DNA from: Colocasia esculenta
Taxonomy: Eukaryota > Streptophyta > Magnoliopsida > Alismatales > Araceae
Direction of reading: 5' to 3'
DNA: 64,000 nt
Assembly (NCBI GenBank): GCA_014218235.1
Contig: CM024766.1
Location: 54,545,545-54,609,544 of the forward strand
The notes beneath the pieces were generated by a model, which did not search any database, had not been told where the DNA came from, and saw nothing but the letters and a program-made list of their open reading frames with translations. Positions 45,641 to 56,387 of this stretch are shown here, in pieces. Made by a program: the position numbers and the translations under genes. Position 1 is the first letter of the stretch; each line of letters begins with the position of its first letter.

Positions 45641-45654
45641 GAGTCTTTGGACTC
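45641..45654 (+). other. GAGTC-type hairpin, D 5' LTR
   Basis: GAGTC/GACTC with a TTTG loop, followed by CTTGCTTCGGCGTACAGGT. The stem differs from those in B and E but still pairs. Confidence 0.78.
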
Positions 45655-46049
45655 ACTCTTGCTTCGGCGTACAGGTTGACAGGTATCGTGCACTAGAAGG
45701 AAGCGTGACGAGGATCATCATATAGAAGACTATTTTGTGGAGCTGTCACCAGTTGTACCTTTCTTTTGCACAAAAAATTATTGTATGAACAATATTTGGA
45801 TATTGTAGTTCTCTTTATTTTGTATTAATGTGGACATTGTCTTTCCATTTCGCTATTTAGATTGTGGAATGTGTGTTGGTGATGGGTTAAGAGTTGAGTT
45901 GTTTATTTTATTCCGCTGTACTCTATTGCTATCCAGGTACATATCAACCTATTGACCAGTGTTGGGTACATGTCCCACTGTGACGACGCCCTTTTTACCG
46001 ATGGGGATTGGTATAATCGTACCGGTATGGAGAGGGTCGTTACAGAGAT

Positions 46050-46061
46050 TGGTATCAGAGC
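46050..46061 (+). other. Primer binding site of element D
   Basis: TGGTATCAGAGC, five bases after the LTR end, as in E. Confidence 0.93.
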
Positions 46062-46229
46062 ACAAGGTTGAGACTGTACATGGATAGGCCATCACCGTCA
46101 CATCATTGCAAAGTCTTCATAGGGAATTGTCCATATATATAAAATCTACTAATAGTAGATGGAAGATAATAGGCAGAATAGTTAGAATGTAGTAACCTAA
46201 GTTCTAATTTAGTTATTATTTTGCAGACT

Positions 46230-46643
46230 ATGGCTGGACGTGGTAGACGTGGTGCGCAGTCTCGGAGGTATGAGCAGAACCGCAAGCTGAAGAACTTCGT
46301 GAAAGGGCTTAAGCCATCAGTGAGGGTTAGGCTTCTGGAACTCGATTCACGTACCTTAGGAGAACTTCTAGGTGTGACCACCCAGCAAGAGAAAGGAGCG
46401 GGATCTCTCCCAGAGGGGGGGGCAACTCCAAAGGAGAAAACCTTGGAAGGTCAACAATCAACTGTGGCCTCAAGCATCGAGAAGCCCGAGTGCACCCAGT
46501 GCGGGAAGCGTCATGGTGGGAAAGCATGTTGGAGGAAGGAAGGAAGGTGTCCTAAATGTGGAAGCAAAGATCATCGGCTTAAAGAGTGTTCGAATCTGAA
46601 GACGAAGTTCACTCCGCGAGGCGCTTCACCGACCGCGATATAG
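46230..46643 (+). CDS. Mini-Gag of element D (tandem zinc knuckles)
   Basis: 137 residues from the ATG at 46230. The N-terminus MAGRGRRGAQ resembles E's MASRGRRGVP, then the text jumps to the end of the capsid domain (NRKLKNFVKGLKPSVRVRLL, RTLGELLGV), so roughly 200 residues of E's Gag, including the main capsid fold, are absent. Knuckles CTQCGKRHGGKAC and CPKCGSKDHRLKEC are intact. The stop at 46641 precedes a segment that in another frame reads VLDAIFEDEDLFLEGEG, matching B's tail, so D has lost its last ~30 residues by a frameshift. The start is chosen because the acceptor-like TTTTGCAG ends three bases upstream. Confidence 0.8.
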   Translation: MAGRGRRGAQSRRYEQNRKLKNFVKGLKPSVRVRLLELDSRTLGELLGVTTQQEKGAGSLPEGGATPKEKTLEGQQSTVASSIEKPECTQCGKRHGGKACWRKEGRCPKCGSKDHRLKECSNLKTKFTPRGASPTAI

Positions 46644-46723
46644 GAGCGAGAGTAGCTGATGATGACCTAGGCGACGTCACCACAGGTACTCGATGCGATC
46701 TTCGAGGACGAAGATCTTTTTCT

Positions 46724-46735
46724 AGAGGGGGAGGG
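46724..46735 (+). other. Polypurine tract of element D
   Basis: AGAGGGGGAGGG directly before the 3' LTR. About 25 bp upstream is TTCGAGGACGAAG, a motif also found before the tract in E and characteristic of this chromovirus group. Confidence 0.9.
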
Positions 46736-49496
46736 TGTAAGACCCTGGATTTTTTTACTCTCTTATGTATATGTATGTATATGAATGGTGTGTTGGGTGT
46801 TCGGTTGTTGTGTGCTTAGCATGCGTAGTTCATTGTGCCTACTATAAGTTTTATCCTTCTTTTGAACATGAGCATGTGCAAATATCTATATATGTATACA
46901 TAGGTGTATATGATGATTAATGTGGAAGCGAACAATTAGCTAATTAGAGGTGTATTATGAATACCAAGAATCTCTGACTTAGGATACTTGAATAATACTA
47001 TGCGTGTGCTATCTAAATATTGAAGAGTATCCTATACTACCTATTTCATGGAATTTTGTATGAGAATATAGGAAGTAGATATGTATATGTATGTTATCTT
47101 ATGCGTGTGACAATTGTATACCTAATTCTACATGCATAACACCTTGGTGTATTTGTGTATGCATGTGTATGATTAGTTGTAAGCGTTGCTCATTTGCATG
47201 GTTTAGCTAATGTGAATATTGTACTACGTACATTGCATATGCATAAAGAGTTCAAGCATGGTAGGTATAATTAGTGGTTTATATTGAAATTCTATACTCC
47301 TCAAGAATAACATGCATGTATTTTTATGATATTTAGGTGAGAATAGCCAATTGGCTAAATTATGCATGTAGTACATATTAAGGAATCCTATGCATGTAGT
47401 ACTTAAGCAATGTTAGGTAAAGTTGTGTAAGTTAATCTAATTACCGGTGCGCATGTGGTACCCATCTATTCCAAGCATAATGTACATAAGTATGCTACAC
47501 CCGTGTGTGTATACTATATATATGTCAAATCAAGTGTGTGTGTGCAAGGACTATTTTATCGAATAGATTATTCCTAGTTAACCTAACTCATATCACCTCC
47601 TAATGATTTGCGAAGCCCTCATAATTCTTGTCATTTACTTTGCCGGGTGTTGAGTCACACTTATGTAAAACATCATGTACGCATAGGTAGATATCTACGT
47701 ACATCTATCTTAGTGTATTTATGTATGCTTGTGTATGCCTAGGTATGAATGATATTGATTGCCTGGTATGGTAATGTACATGTTACACCTTATACGTTGT
47801 ATGTATATATATAGAGTAAGCATGGTTTTCTGCATAATTAGGGTTCTGGCCGAAGGCCACCTTGGCGTCAAGCCCAGGCCGTTGAGCTGGTGTCAGCGTC
47901 CAGACATGGACGCCAACACTAACTCCGGCGTCCAGCGATATGGACGCCAACTTCTCTGACCTGCATGCGTTGCAGAGCCAGAAAATCCGGGAGCAAGGTA
48001 TGGCCTCCATTGGGGGGATGTCCCCCAACGGCTCTCAGCTTGTCAAATCGGTATGGTGAGTGGGTGAGGGGCTCTCATTAGGTCTGAACCCGAATTTGGC
48101 CTCTCCCACTTCTCACTTCACCTTGCAAGAGGAGAAATAGAGGAGAGAAAAACCCTAGGTGAGCTGTGAGAAAAACCCATTTTAGAACCCTCAAAATCCG
48201 ACCCCTGGACCTTGATCCGGCGTCCCCCTGCTGCAAGGAGGTTGCTGGACCAAGAGGAAGGCTTCCCCGACATCCCCTCGGCGTGGAGATCACCCAGGAA
48301 CCCGGAGGAAGGCGATCTAGAGGGAGGTTCTGCAACTTCTTGGGACTGCCCAAGGAGGTCTTCACCAAGCCTTTAAATCCCTTAGAAGAATTTTTGAAAG
48401 GCAAGTAACCTATCTATGGTGTCCCCGTATGAGTCTAGGTGGGTTTTGCTATTTTTATGGAATTTTCCTCGAGTCCTAGACCCTCCCATTCACCCAAGTT
48501 TCAGAGCTCGGGTCTGTGTTTCTGCACAGACCTGATTCGACGGCAAGGTCCCTGGACGCCTGTGATGATCTTGGCGTCCATCGACCATGCCGCTGACCCT
48601 GAGTCAGCGGCCAGAGACCGCCGCCTAGTTCCTCTGGACAGAACAGTGAGCTGTTCTGTCCTTCTTATGCATTAATTTCGGTATGTTTTCCGTGATGAGG
48701 ATATATGGTAGACCTTATACTCTATGTATATTGATAGTTGTGATGTGTGGATGAATGTGGTGTGATGGTGAATGTGGGATAATGATATCTTGTAAACTTG
48801 TGAGCATGACATGTAGACAATCTTGTAAAATCCATGATTCATGATTAGGATTAGTGTGAATGCCTTGATTTTGGTCTGATCATGAAAGTTAGTGTGTCAG
48901 TATGTGCGTTTGAAATTTTGGTAATTTATCCATGCTTGTGTAATTTGTAAATAAGCTCGGTTCGGTAAAAATAAAAGCATGCAAGAATGGTTTGTAGGGT
49001 TCAATCCATAGATGTATGAATTAGGGTAATTTTGTACCCTAAATTCCTGCATATGTTAGTAGCTTATATTTAAACAGCAAGTGGCTAAATTACAAGACGT
49101 GTTAAACCCCATGTTAACTTACGTTGCTAATAACATGCTAATTAGGTATTTTATTTTCTGTAAATTCTATTTAGCTCAGAAAAATATGAAACTTTGAGTG
49201 TATGATCTTGAACCCGAAAACAACATGTGGTTAAAATTTCAGGTCGTTTGGATCAGTAAATAAAAAGTTATGTATTTTCATGTGAAATGTGATAATCTAC
49301 GTATACTATCGAAATGTGATTAGTTATTGTCTAAAACCAACTTGATTGGTGAATTTACTGTGTTAAACTCCTGAAATCTGTAGTAGCATGTTTAGGAGAA
49401 AAACAAAGACACATTGTGCATGAGAAAACGAAGGAGATGTGAGTGTTATGTGTAAAACACATGTTAAAACTCGGTATGAGTAAAGTGTAAAAGTTG

Positions 49497-49697
49497 TGCC
49501 TATGTGACACTGCTACCCTAGAGGCATCGGGAGCCGTATATAGAAAAGTCCCTATAGAAGGCTCCATGTGATATAAGTTTGTCCCAAAGGCATTGGGAAA
49601 ACCCGGAGGTGGACAAGTACCACTGGATAGGGTGGAGAGGGCTTCTCCCGGTCTGCGCAGTTACCAAGATTCACCGCTGTATTGCCTAGGTGGTGAG
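49497..49697 (+). other. Conserved structured RNA block, D 3' LTR
   Basis: Same hairpins as 44523-44724; in this copy it would lie in the 3' untranslated part of the transcript. Confidence 0.8.
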
Positions 49698-50613
49698 TAT
49701 GTGTATGAGTTGTGTTATGAGTTGTGTTGAGAGCTGTGCTAAGGAATGAGCACGAGCTATGAGATATTTGTTAGTGTCCTCTACTGGTGGTTAGGACTAT
49801 GTGTCATGGCAAATCGTTTAAGTAATGAGAAAGGAATAAAGTGTGAATTATGTGAACATGGCATGTGGTAAGTGCCCAAGATGCACGTGGTAAGTGCAAT
49901 CGACGTGATATGTGATAAGTGAAAGTGGTAGAGAAAATGATGTGGAAATGAGTAAATTGTGTAAGTGTGAACATGCGTACATGTCAAATGTGTAAAAGCA
50001 AACAATGTGAATGAGTAAGTGTGCAATCATGTGAAACTGAAAATGCGAGAATATGTTATTGAAACCCATGTGAGACAAATCTGAAATCATGTGAAATTAG
50101 TGAATTTATGTTATTATCATCATGTTATTATGGGCAAAAATGTCTAGAATCCATGTTAGGGGTAACCAATGAGTTTGTGTACAAGATAGCATGATTGTTT
50201 GTTCACATGATATGTTTTAAGCAATGTTGTAGCTCTCATGTGTAGATTTATAGCCATTGAATCATGTGAAATCAGCAACCTAAAGCATGTAGAAATGTCC
50301 ATGTATTTGTCTAAAAACATGTAAGATCCATGCTAGTTGTGTTTCCTTTCATGTGTGCACGATGTTCATGTTAGTAGCTCTCATGTCCTGGTTCTTTAAA
50401 GACAAGTTTCATAAGTAAATTGAATAGAGAACATGTGATAGGTAAATTTTATTCCTACAACATATGAAAGCATGATCCATGTATAAACTTGTCAAACTTT
50501 CATGATAGGTTGAGACTTCGGAAATGACTAGTATGCCATGTTTTGAAAATTGTGAATGTGCATGTAAAACCCCTATGACTTATACGTGTATGTTATGGGT
50601 AGTGTTGCTTGCT

Positions 50614-50627
50614 GAGTCTTTGGACTC
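50614..50627 (+). other. GAGTC-type hairpin, D 3' LTR
   Basis: Identical to 45641-45654. Confidence 0.78.
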
Positions 50628-51022
50628 ACTCTTGCTTCGGCGTACAGGTTGACAGGTATCGTGCACTAGAAGGAAGCGTGACGAGGATCATCATATAGAA
50701 GACTATTTTGTGGAGCTGTCACCAGTTGTACCTTTCTTTTGCACAACAAAAAAAATTATTGTATGAACAATATTTGGATATTGTAGTTCTCTTTATTTTG
50801 TATTAATGTGGACATTGTCTTTCCATTTCGCTATTTAGATTGTGGAATGTGTGTTGGTGATGGGTTAAGAGTTGAGTTGTTTATTCTATTCCGCTGTACT
50901 CTATTGCTATCCAGGTACATATCAACCTATTGACCAGTGTTGGGTACATGTCCCACTGTGACGACGCCCTTTTTACCGATGGGGATTGGTATAATCGTAC
51001 CGGTATGGAGAGGGTCGTTACA

Positions 51023-52061
51023 GTGAGTGTGCCGCCCATTCTTGGTATCCTAGGGCATGATTTGTGAATTTCTTGGGGTCATTGATAATTTTGGTCTTTC
51101 CTTGAAGATGAGCACCCAGGCCCTTTTCCGGCTGATATCCAATCCTAGCCATGATATTCCAGCCCTTGTTTGCCAATGTGCGCTTCTTAACAACAGCCAC
51201 GGATGGTGACATAATCTGGCGGCTACTTGAGAATGTGTAGGCCCAAGAAAAATTCACATCAAGCACCGAGATAACGGGCTTGTTAGAGGGCCAAACTGAC
51301 GGCATGATTTTCTCGATGGCCTCTACTGTGTGAGTTGTTGTTACACTTTTAACCTTCACTATCCGCCCTTGGAAGGGGAACTTCAAACACTGATGGGCTG
51401 TGGATGGTACTGCCCCTAATGCTTCAATCCAAGGGCAGCCCAAAATGGCCTTGTATGTAGGGTCAATATCAAGTACATAAAAATCCACCATCATGATAAG
51501 TGGTCCCAATTCAGCTTGCAATGAAACGATGCCATGGCAGACTCTTCGGGAATTGTCATATGCTACTACAGTTGTAGGAGTGGGCTGTAACTGGCGCTCT
51601 GAAATGTTGCAAGTGCACAGAGTGCTTAGCGGGCACACATTTATGGAGGCTCCTGTATCAACAAGGGCAGCGTCGACGGCTACCTTGTTTATTGTGAGAG
51701 TCACACATAGGGGCATTTTTCTGGCTTCAGGGGGAGCTAACTCACCCTCTGTGAAGGTAATGGTTGGCCCCTTGTTCACAATAGAGAGCACAGACGATAG
51801 ATTATCAGGGCTCAGGTCCTCGTTTACCATGACCCTTTGCAAGAAGGCTGTCAGGACATCTTGATGAGTTTGTGACCTCTTTATCAACTCAAGGATGGAG
51901 ATTTTGGTAGGAGTCTGATCCAAATGTTTCAGGATGTCATACTGGGTCCCTGGGACTGGATCTATCTCCTCGGTATCCTGTTGCTGCTGCTGACAATTGG
52001 AGGGCTGAGCTGGCTGACCCAACATAGGTATGGATGCATTTGGGTACATCCAGTGAAACAT
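51023..52061 (-). pseudogene. Protease and G-patch region of element C
   Basis: The minus strand is open from 52061. A Gln-rich stretch and a helical region (YDILKHLDQTPTKISILELI, typical of Tat/Athila polyproteins) precede the aspartic protease: VDAALVDTGASINVCP with D-T-G-A, then YKAILGCPWIEALGAVPS and FPFQGRIVKV. Further on, WNIMARIGYQPEKGLGAHLQ is a G-patch motif, known in Tat/Ogre-type polyproteins. The frame continues across D into 41771. This segment itself is intact, but it is part of a broken polyprotein, hence pseudogene. Confidence 0.85.
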
Positions 52062-53247
52062 CTACCCGCTCTGCAGGGCGAGGTTATGGTGGAGTGGCGA
52101 AGGGGTGGTATCGAGGATGGAATGGTTGGCTAATAACGATGCTGGCGTAAGGGAGAGTGGGATGTTGATAGGTGAGGAGATAACGGACGGTATGACGGGG
52201 GAGTTATAAAGTGGCGAGGTGATAGTGGCAATGGTGGGTGTGATGGATATAGATATGGTGGAGATAGGTGTGGTATGGGAGATGACCAAAAGCTGGCCCA
52301 CTTCATTTTCGTCGTCGAAGGCCCATTCGGCTTCTGGTGGTGGGTGGTGGACGACGGGATTGACTTGAGCGGGTGGAGGAGGTGGTGGAGCAGGTTGAGG
52401 GTTCAGAGCAGGCGGGTGTTGGGGCATAGGATTGCGGATTATGCCGAGGTCGTTAGTTGGTTGCTGCGGCTGCTGTGGTTGTTGTTGCTGGTACTGTTGC
52501 TGGAATGGCTGTTGTTGTTGGAATTATTGCTGTTGCTGGAATTGCTGTGGCTGCTGTCGCTTTTACTGTTGTTGTTGCTGTCTTTGACCCTGCTGGTCCC
52601 TCAATGTCTGGATTAATCTTTTCATCTCTGCCCAATTGATCTGATTTTGTTCATGAAGATCATATATGATATCCCAGAATTGGAAACAGTCTGACACATT
52701 ATGGCCTGGATGGCGATGATGCACGCAGTATTTTGTCTGGTCTGCTGCCATATTCCAGTTTGGCTTCTCGGGAGGAAGCCTGAGGGCATTTAGGGACATA
52801 AGGGCTGCAAAGATGTCGGCCAAGGTTTCTGGACGGGGAGGGTACTGAGCTCTCTTAGGCCCATTGGGCTTTCTGGGGGCAAAACCATTTTGGGGTGGAG
52901 GGACTTGGTTGTATTGGCACTGGTCTTGCTGAGGGTTCTGGGTCTGAGGAGGAGGCTGCCTATTGTTGTTCCATGGTTGCTGGGGTTGTGGATTGTAAGG
53001 GGATCTACTTACCGGTCCTTGGGGGTTGTTCACCGCACCTACTTGCTCATTTGTTTGGACACCTTCAGTGACTGGGCCCTGAGGTTTCTTAGGGTAACGG
53101 GATTTAGGGGTCTCAAATATGGAGTGAATAGGCGAGTCCTTAAGTTGGGTCTGGATGAAGTGGGCTCGGCTATACAATTGGTGCATGGTGGTGATGTCGT
53201 TCATGGCTAGAATGGCTCCGTAAGTAGGGGTGGCATTGGAGATCAGC
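52062..53247 (-). pseudogene. Gag (C-terminal part) of element C, cut by element E
   Basis: Starts mid-protein at 53247 (ISNATPTYGAILAMND, LYSRAHFIQTQLKDS), followed by a Pro/Gln-rich linker and the Tat-type zinc knuckle CVHHRHPGHNVSDCFQFWD. A CAG/CAA-coded poly-Gln tract (52455-52600) has two TAA stops arising from CAA. After it comes a Pro-rich then Ser/Thr/Ile-rich region to a stop at 52062. The N-terminal half lies beyond E, outside the window. Confidence 0.82.
52455..52600. repeat. Trinucleotide repeat (poly-Gln coding) in C gag
   Basis: GTTGTTGCTG-type repeats on the plus strand, encoding Gln runs on the minus strand within Gag. Confidence 0.9.
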
Positions 53248-53390
53248 TATAAGGCCCTTGATTTTCACCTTGTTTGTCAAGTATATGTATGTGCGTATAA
53301 GTGTATACTATTGATGTATGATTATTGTGTATAAGTATTTACTGATATAAATTGTATGAATTAGTATTATTGAAATGTACATAGTATATG

Positions 53391-53394
<4 letters not shown>

Positions 53395-53430
<36 letters not shown>
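53395..53430. repeat. (TA)n microsatellite in E LTR
   Basis: Longer here than at the matching site of the 3' LTR (about 61291-61316), where it is interrupted by CG. Confidence 0.93.
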
Positions 53431-53473
53431 AGTGTGTAGTATTATAAATTCTGCATAATTAAAGTGAGTTTTG

Positions 53474-53573
53474 TCGGCCAGTCGGCGTCCACATCGGCTG
53501 ACGCTGACCAGGGGTAGGCGGCAATATCGATGGACGCCCATTTTTGGATAGGCGACCATGGATATGGACGCCA
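53474..53573. repeat. CpG-word cluster upstream of TATA, E 5' LTR
   Basis: CGGCGTCCAC, GGCTGACGCTGACC, GGCGGCAATA, TGGACGCCCA and TGGACGCCAA in direct and inverted forms. The 3' LTR copy is at about 61365-61463. Confidence 0.75.
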
Positions 53574-53694
53574 ATATCCCAGATCTGTTACGTTTTCAGA
53601 TCCGGAAACGCCTCCGGAAATTGAGCCTCTTGTTTGGGAAACCCTTCCCAACGGCTCTAAGACTTGCCCCTTTAACCGATCCGACCCCCAACCC

Positions 53695-53703
53695 TTTATA
53701 ATA
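53695..53703 (+). promoter_or_regulatory. TATA box in E 5' LTR
   Basis: TTTATAATA, 120 bp after the word cluster and 280 nt before the GC donor; spacing to the donor equals that in B. Confidence 0.55.
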
Positions 53704-54110
53704 TCCAGATTTCGGCCAGATCCATCCCTTTGGCTCTTGGGTCAAAAACCTATCTTCTCTAAGCAAAAACCCTAACTTGAACCTGAAAGATCCGGCTTCG
53801 GGAGGCTTCGTCTGGCGATCTACATCAACTGGTGTCGACCTTGAACATCCGGGAACGACTCCCCACGCTGGTGTGCTGTGAAGATCAACAGAAGATCCGA
53901 AGAAGGAGGGATTTGGAGACTCTTTGGCACAGGCCGAGGAGGGCTTCTCCGGCTTAAATCGTCGTTGGTAGATTTTACAGAAGGCAAGTACCCCATCCAC
54001 ATTAACCCTACATGTGTCTAGTATGTCCCAGGATTTTCTCAGATTTTTCTCGTGTCCTGGAACCCCCCTTTCAAGTGATTTATTGGCTTTCAGTCTGTGT
54101 TCTGCAGACA

Positions 54111-54208
54111 GGATATTAACGGCAAGATCCCTTGCCGCTAATATCTTGTGTTGGCGGCATCATCTAATGCCGTTAACCTATAGACGGCCACCCCTTGCCG
54201 TCGAGTTC
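54111..54208. repeat. CpG-word cluster downstream of donor, E 5' LTR
   Basis: AACGGCAAGATCCCTTGCCG forms a hairpin; GGCGGCATC, ATGCCGTTAACC, AGACGGCCACC and CTTGCCGTCG follow. Confidence 0.72.
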
Positions 54209-55060
54209 TTCAGACTGCAACAGTGAGCAAGTCTGTCCTTATATGAACTAGTTTCGAGTTTTTCCGCATGAGGATATACGGTAAATTTTACATAATATGT
54301 AAATATATATGTTCGGATGTACTGTAAGTTATTGTGCATTTTTGAAATTTCACTAATTATTAGAATTTTGGAATGTGTTACCAATAGAATGTTAATCTTG
54401 GAAAATGTCGTTCATGAATTATGTGTAGAAATTAAGTGTCATAAATTTTCTGTACATTGTTCATAAGATCTGATGCATGATATAAAAATTTGAGCAATTT
54501 ATAATAACTGGACAGTTTATTAAATTTTCTGAACTGAAAAATAGTTAACATGTCTATTAAATGCATAAAAGTTAAAATTTTTTGCAAAACTAGTTAAATC
54601 CCTAAAAATTGTGATAAAGCTTGTACTATCAGTATTCATGTATGAAATAAATTATGAATTCGAATAATGAAAAATTGTATCAGTTTGACTATTTTTACAG
54701 TTGATATCATCACTGTTAGAATTTTCAGAAAATATGTGTAACTCAGAAAAATGCAAATTTTGGTATGCATGATGGTTAAACTGTGATGGATTTCTGGTTA
54801 AATTTCTGTACTGAACAGATGACAGTAGCTATATAAACTTGTTTTATGTTAGGTATTAATAATTAATACATGCTAATATGATAAATGTTTAATTATGCAA
54901 AAATTTCAGCATGATTAGGATTGTTGTAAAAATCTGATTAATACTGAAAACAGTAGTACCATGCTAGGTAATACTGAAGAAGGTAAATGTGTGAACATGA
55001 GATGAATGCGTGATTATTTTGTGTTTAGAATGTGTTGAAATTGAGAAAATGTATTAATGT

Positions 55061-55263
55061 GCCAATGTGTGACACTGCTACCTTAGAGGGCTGTGGAACT
55101 GTACTGTGGTAAAGTCCCCACGGGAAGGTTCAAAGTGTGTGATGTCCCATGGGCATTGGGATTAAATCCTGGAGGCGAACAAGTATCGCTGGTTAGGGTG
55201 GAGAGTGCTTCTCCCGGTTCTGCGCAGTAACTAAGATTAATCACTGGAATGCCTAGGTGATTG
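55061..55263 (+). other. Conserved structured RNA block, E 5' LTR
   Basis: TGACACTGCTACC; GTGG/CCAC around TAAAGTCC; TCCCA/TGGGA around TGGGCAT; GCGA/TCGC around ACAAGTA; GGAGA/TCTCC; CTGCGCAGTAAC; ATCAC/GTGAT around AATGCCTA. Stems differ from D and B yet pair; loops match. Confidence 0.8.
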
Positions 55264-55808
55264 ATATGTGATGTGATTAGTGTGTGTCCTTCTAAAGTGG
55301 TTTGGGCTATGTGTCACGGCATTAAGTGAAAGTGAAATGTGTTTAAGTGAAAGTGAAAATGTGTAAATTGTGAACCTGTGTAAGTGAATATGTGTTCATA
55401 AAATTCTTATGAAAGCATGCAAAATGATAAGTTTCTTATGAATGTGACATGATAGTAGTAAAACAGCGAGCTTTTCACTAATATGAATGTGTTATCTATG
55501 TGTACAATTGTCTTAGAATCATGTTAAATTAGTTGTTATGAAATGTGTAAATATTGTGTAAAATGATCAACATGTGGCTTATGAATGATTGAATGAAATC
55601 AGTTTAGCATAGTGAAAAGTGTAGAAAGCATGTGATAGGATTAGTTTATTGTGTATAAAACTAAATCCCATGTGTAAAATGTGTAGAAATCATGAATAGG
55701 CTTCTATTTGAAAAATTGTCACTTCCATGCATTATGTGTAAATGATGTAGCATAAGGATATGGAGATTACTTGATGCATGTATGTTTAGTGTGCTGGTGT
55801 TACTTGTT

Positions 55809-55824
55809 GAGTTCTTTTGAACTC
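55809..55824 (+). other. GAGTC-type hairpin, E 5' LTR
   Basis: GAGTTC/GAACTC with a TTTT loop, then CTTGCTTCGGCGTACAGGT as in D. Confidence 0.78.
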
Positions 55825-55954
55825 ATTCTTGCTTCGGCGTACAGGTGCAGACGTTTCTACTTCTTCCGAGGAGATCGTTAGGAGCGACTCGGAGCGAGAG
55901 TAGGAGAGATAGTTGTGGAGTTAGCATTGTAATTTTCATTACTTCATAGTATGT

Positions 55955-55960
55955 AATAAA
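55955..55960 (+). terminator. Polyadenylation signal in E LTR
   Basis: AATAAA about 130 nt after the GAGTC hairpin; a second one occurs near 56070. If used, the R region is about 2.2 kb, so the structured block is present at both ends of unspliced RNA. Confidence 0.5.
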
Positions 55961-56233
55961 GACTCTGCGTAGTCTCATGTGGACAATGTATTTATTTTAT
56001 TTCAGTTATGAATAGTTAGCTCTCTTTTCTCTATACGGACTGTGAATAGAATGTGGATGATGGAATAAAATTTCTTTTCAGTTCTTTAAATTCCGCTGTC
56101 ATGAGATATATTATATTTGTGTATGTTTCAGCCTATCGTACTAGTGTTGGGTAAATGTCCCACTGTAGTGATACCTTTTATATCGACGTGGGTTGGTGAA
56201 ACCGTACCGATATGAGAGGGTCGTTACAGAGAT

Positions 56234-56245
56234 TGGTATCAGAGA
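56234..56245 (+). other. Primer binding site of element E
   Basis: TGGTATCAGAGA, five bases after the LTR end; the first 11 bases match the initiator Met tRNA type. Confidence 0.9.
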
Positions 56246-56387
56246 ATCAGGCTGAAATTGTACATAAATATGCATATACCATCATCTTCATTGTATACTA
56301 AGTCAGTGTAGATTGTCCACATAGATAAGTAATTAGTTAGAGATTAGATAGTTTAGTTCTAATGGTGATTAATCCGTTTTACAGGAT

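Larger units (their letters stand above)
41772..46044 (+). repeat. 5' LTR of element D (4273 bp)
   Basis: TGTAAGACCCC...GGTCGTTACA. The first 1.1 kb (U3) is AT-rich with no gene. Then come a CpG-word cluster (42890-42982), leader, GC donor 43434, second cluster 43560-43690, AT-rich spacer, structured block 44523-44724, AT-rich spacer, GAGTC hairpin 45641-45654 and the terminus. I see no convincing TATA box between the first cluster and the donor. Confidence 0.94.
43434..46226 (+). other. Putative 5'-leader intron of element D (GC-AG)
   Basis: Donor TGAAAG|GCAAGTAACC at 43434; acceptor TTATTTTGCAG ending 46226, three bases before the gag ATG. Placement equals that in B and E. Confidence 0.5.
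41772..51022 (+). mobile_element. Element D: gag-only gypsy element with giant LTRs
   Basis: LTRs 41772-46044 and 46736-51022 (4273 and 4287 bp) around a 691-bp interior with primer site, mini-Gag and polypurine tract; target duplication GTGAG (41767-41771, 51023-51027). No protease, RT, RNase H or integrase. The LTRs are almost identical, so insertion is recent although the element cannot encode its own enzymes; mobilisation in trans is therefore implied. It shares with B the mini-Gag architecture and with E the terminus (AGAGGGTCGTTACA), primer spacing and structured block. Confidence 0.93.
46736..51022 (+). repeat. 3' LTR of element D (4287 bp)
   Basis: Near-identical copy of 41772-46044 carrying the same landmarks (word clusters about 47867-47950 and 48530-48660, GC donor 48401, structured block 49497-49697, hairpin 50614-50627). 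Followed by target duplication GTGAG. Confidence 0.94.
53248..56228 (+). repeat. 5' LTR of element E (2981 bp)
   Basis: Ends GGGTCGTTACA. It begins TATAAGGCCC where the 3' LTR has TGTAAGGCCC, so the first dinucleotide is mutated from TG to TA. Order: U3 0.22 kb, CpG-word cluster, TATA, leader, GC donor 53984, second cluster, AT-rich spacer, structured block, hairpin, AATAAA. No gene in the AT-rich stretches. Confidence 0.94.
53984..56384 (+). other. Putative 5'-leader intron of element E (GC-AG)
   Basis: ACAGAAG|GCAAGTACC at 53984 to CCGTTTTACAG ending 56384, three bases before the gag ATG. Length 2401 nt. Two further introns in the same gag show that E transcripts are spliced. Confidence 0.55.

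Noticed and set aside
46221..46643. TTG at 46221 as start of D mini-Gag
   Set aside because: It lies in the acceptor-like TTTTGCAG; the ATG at 46230 matches the starts of E and B.
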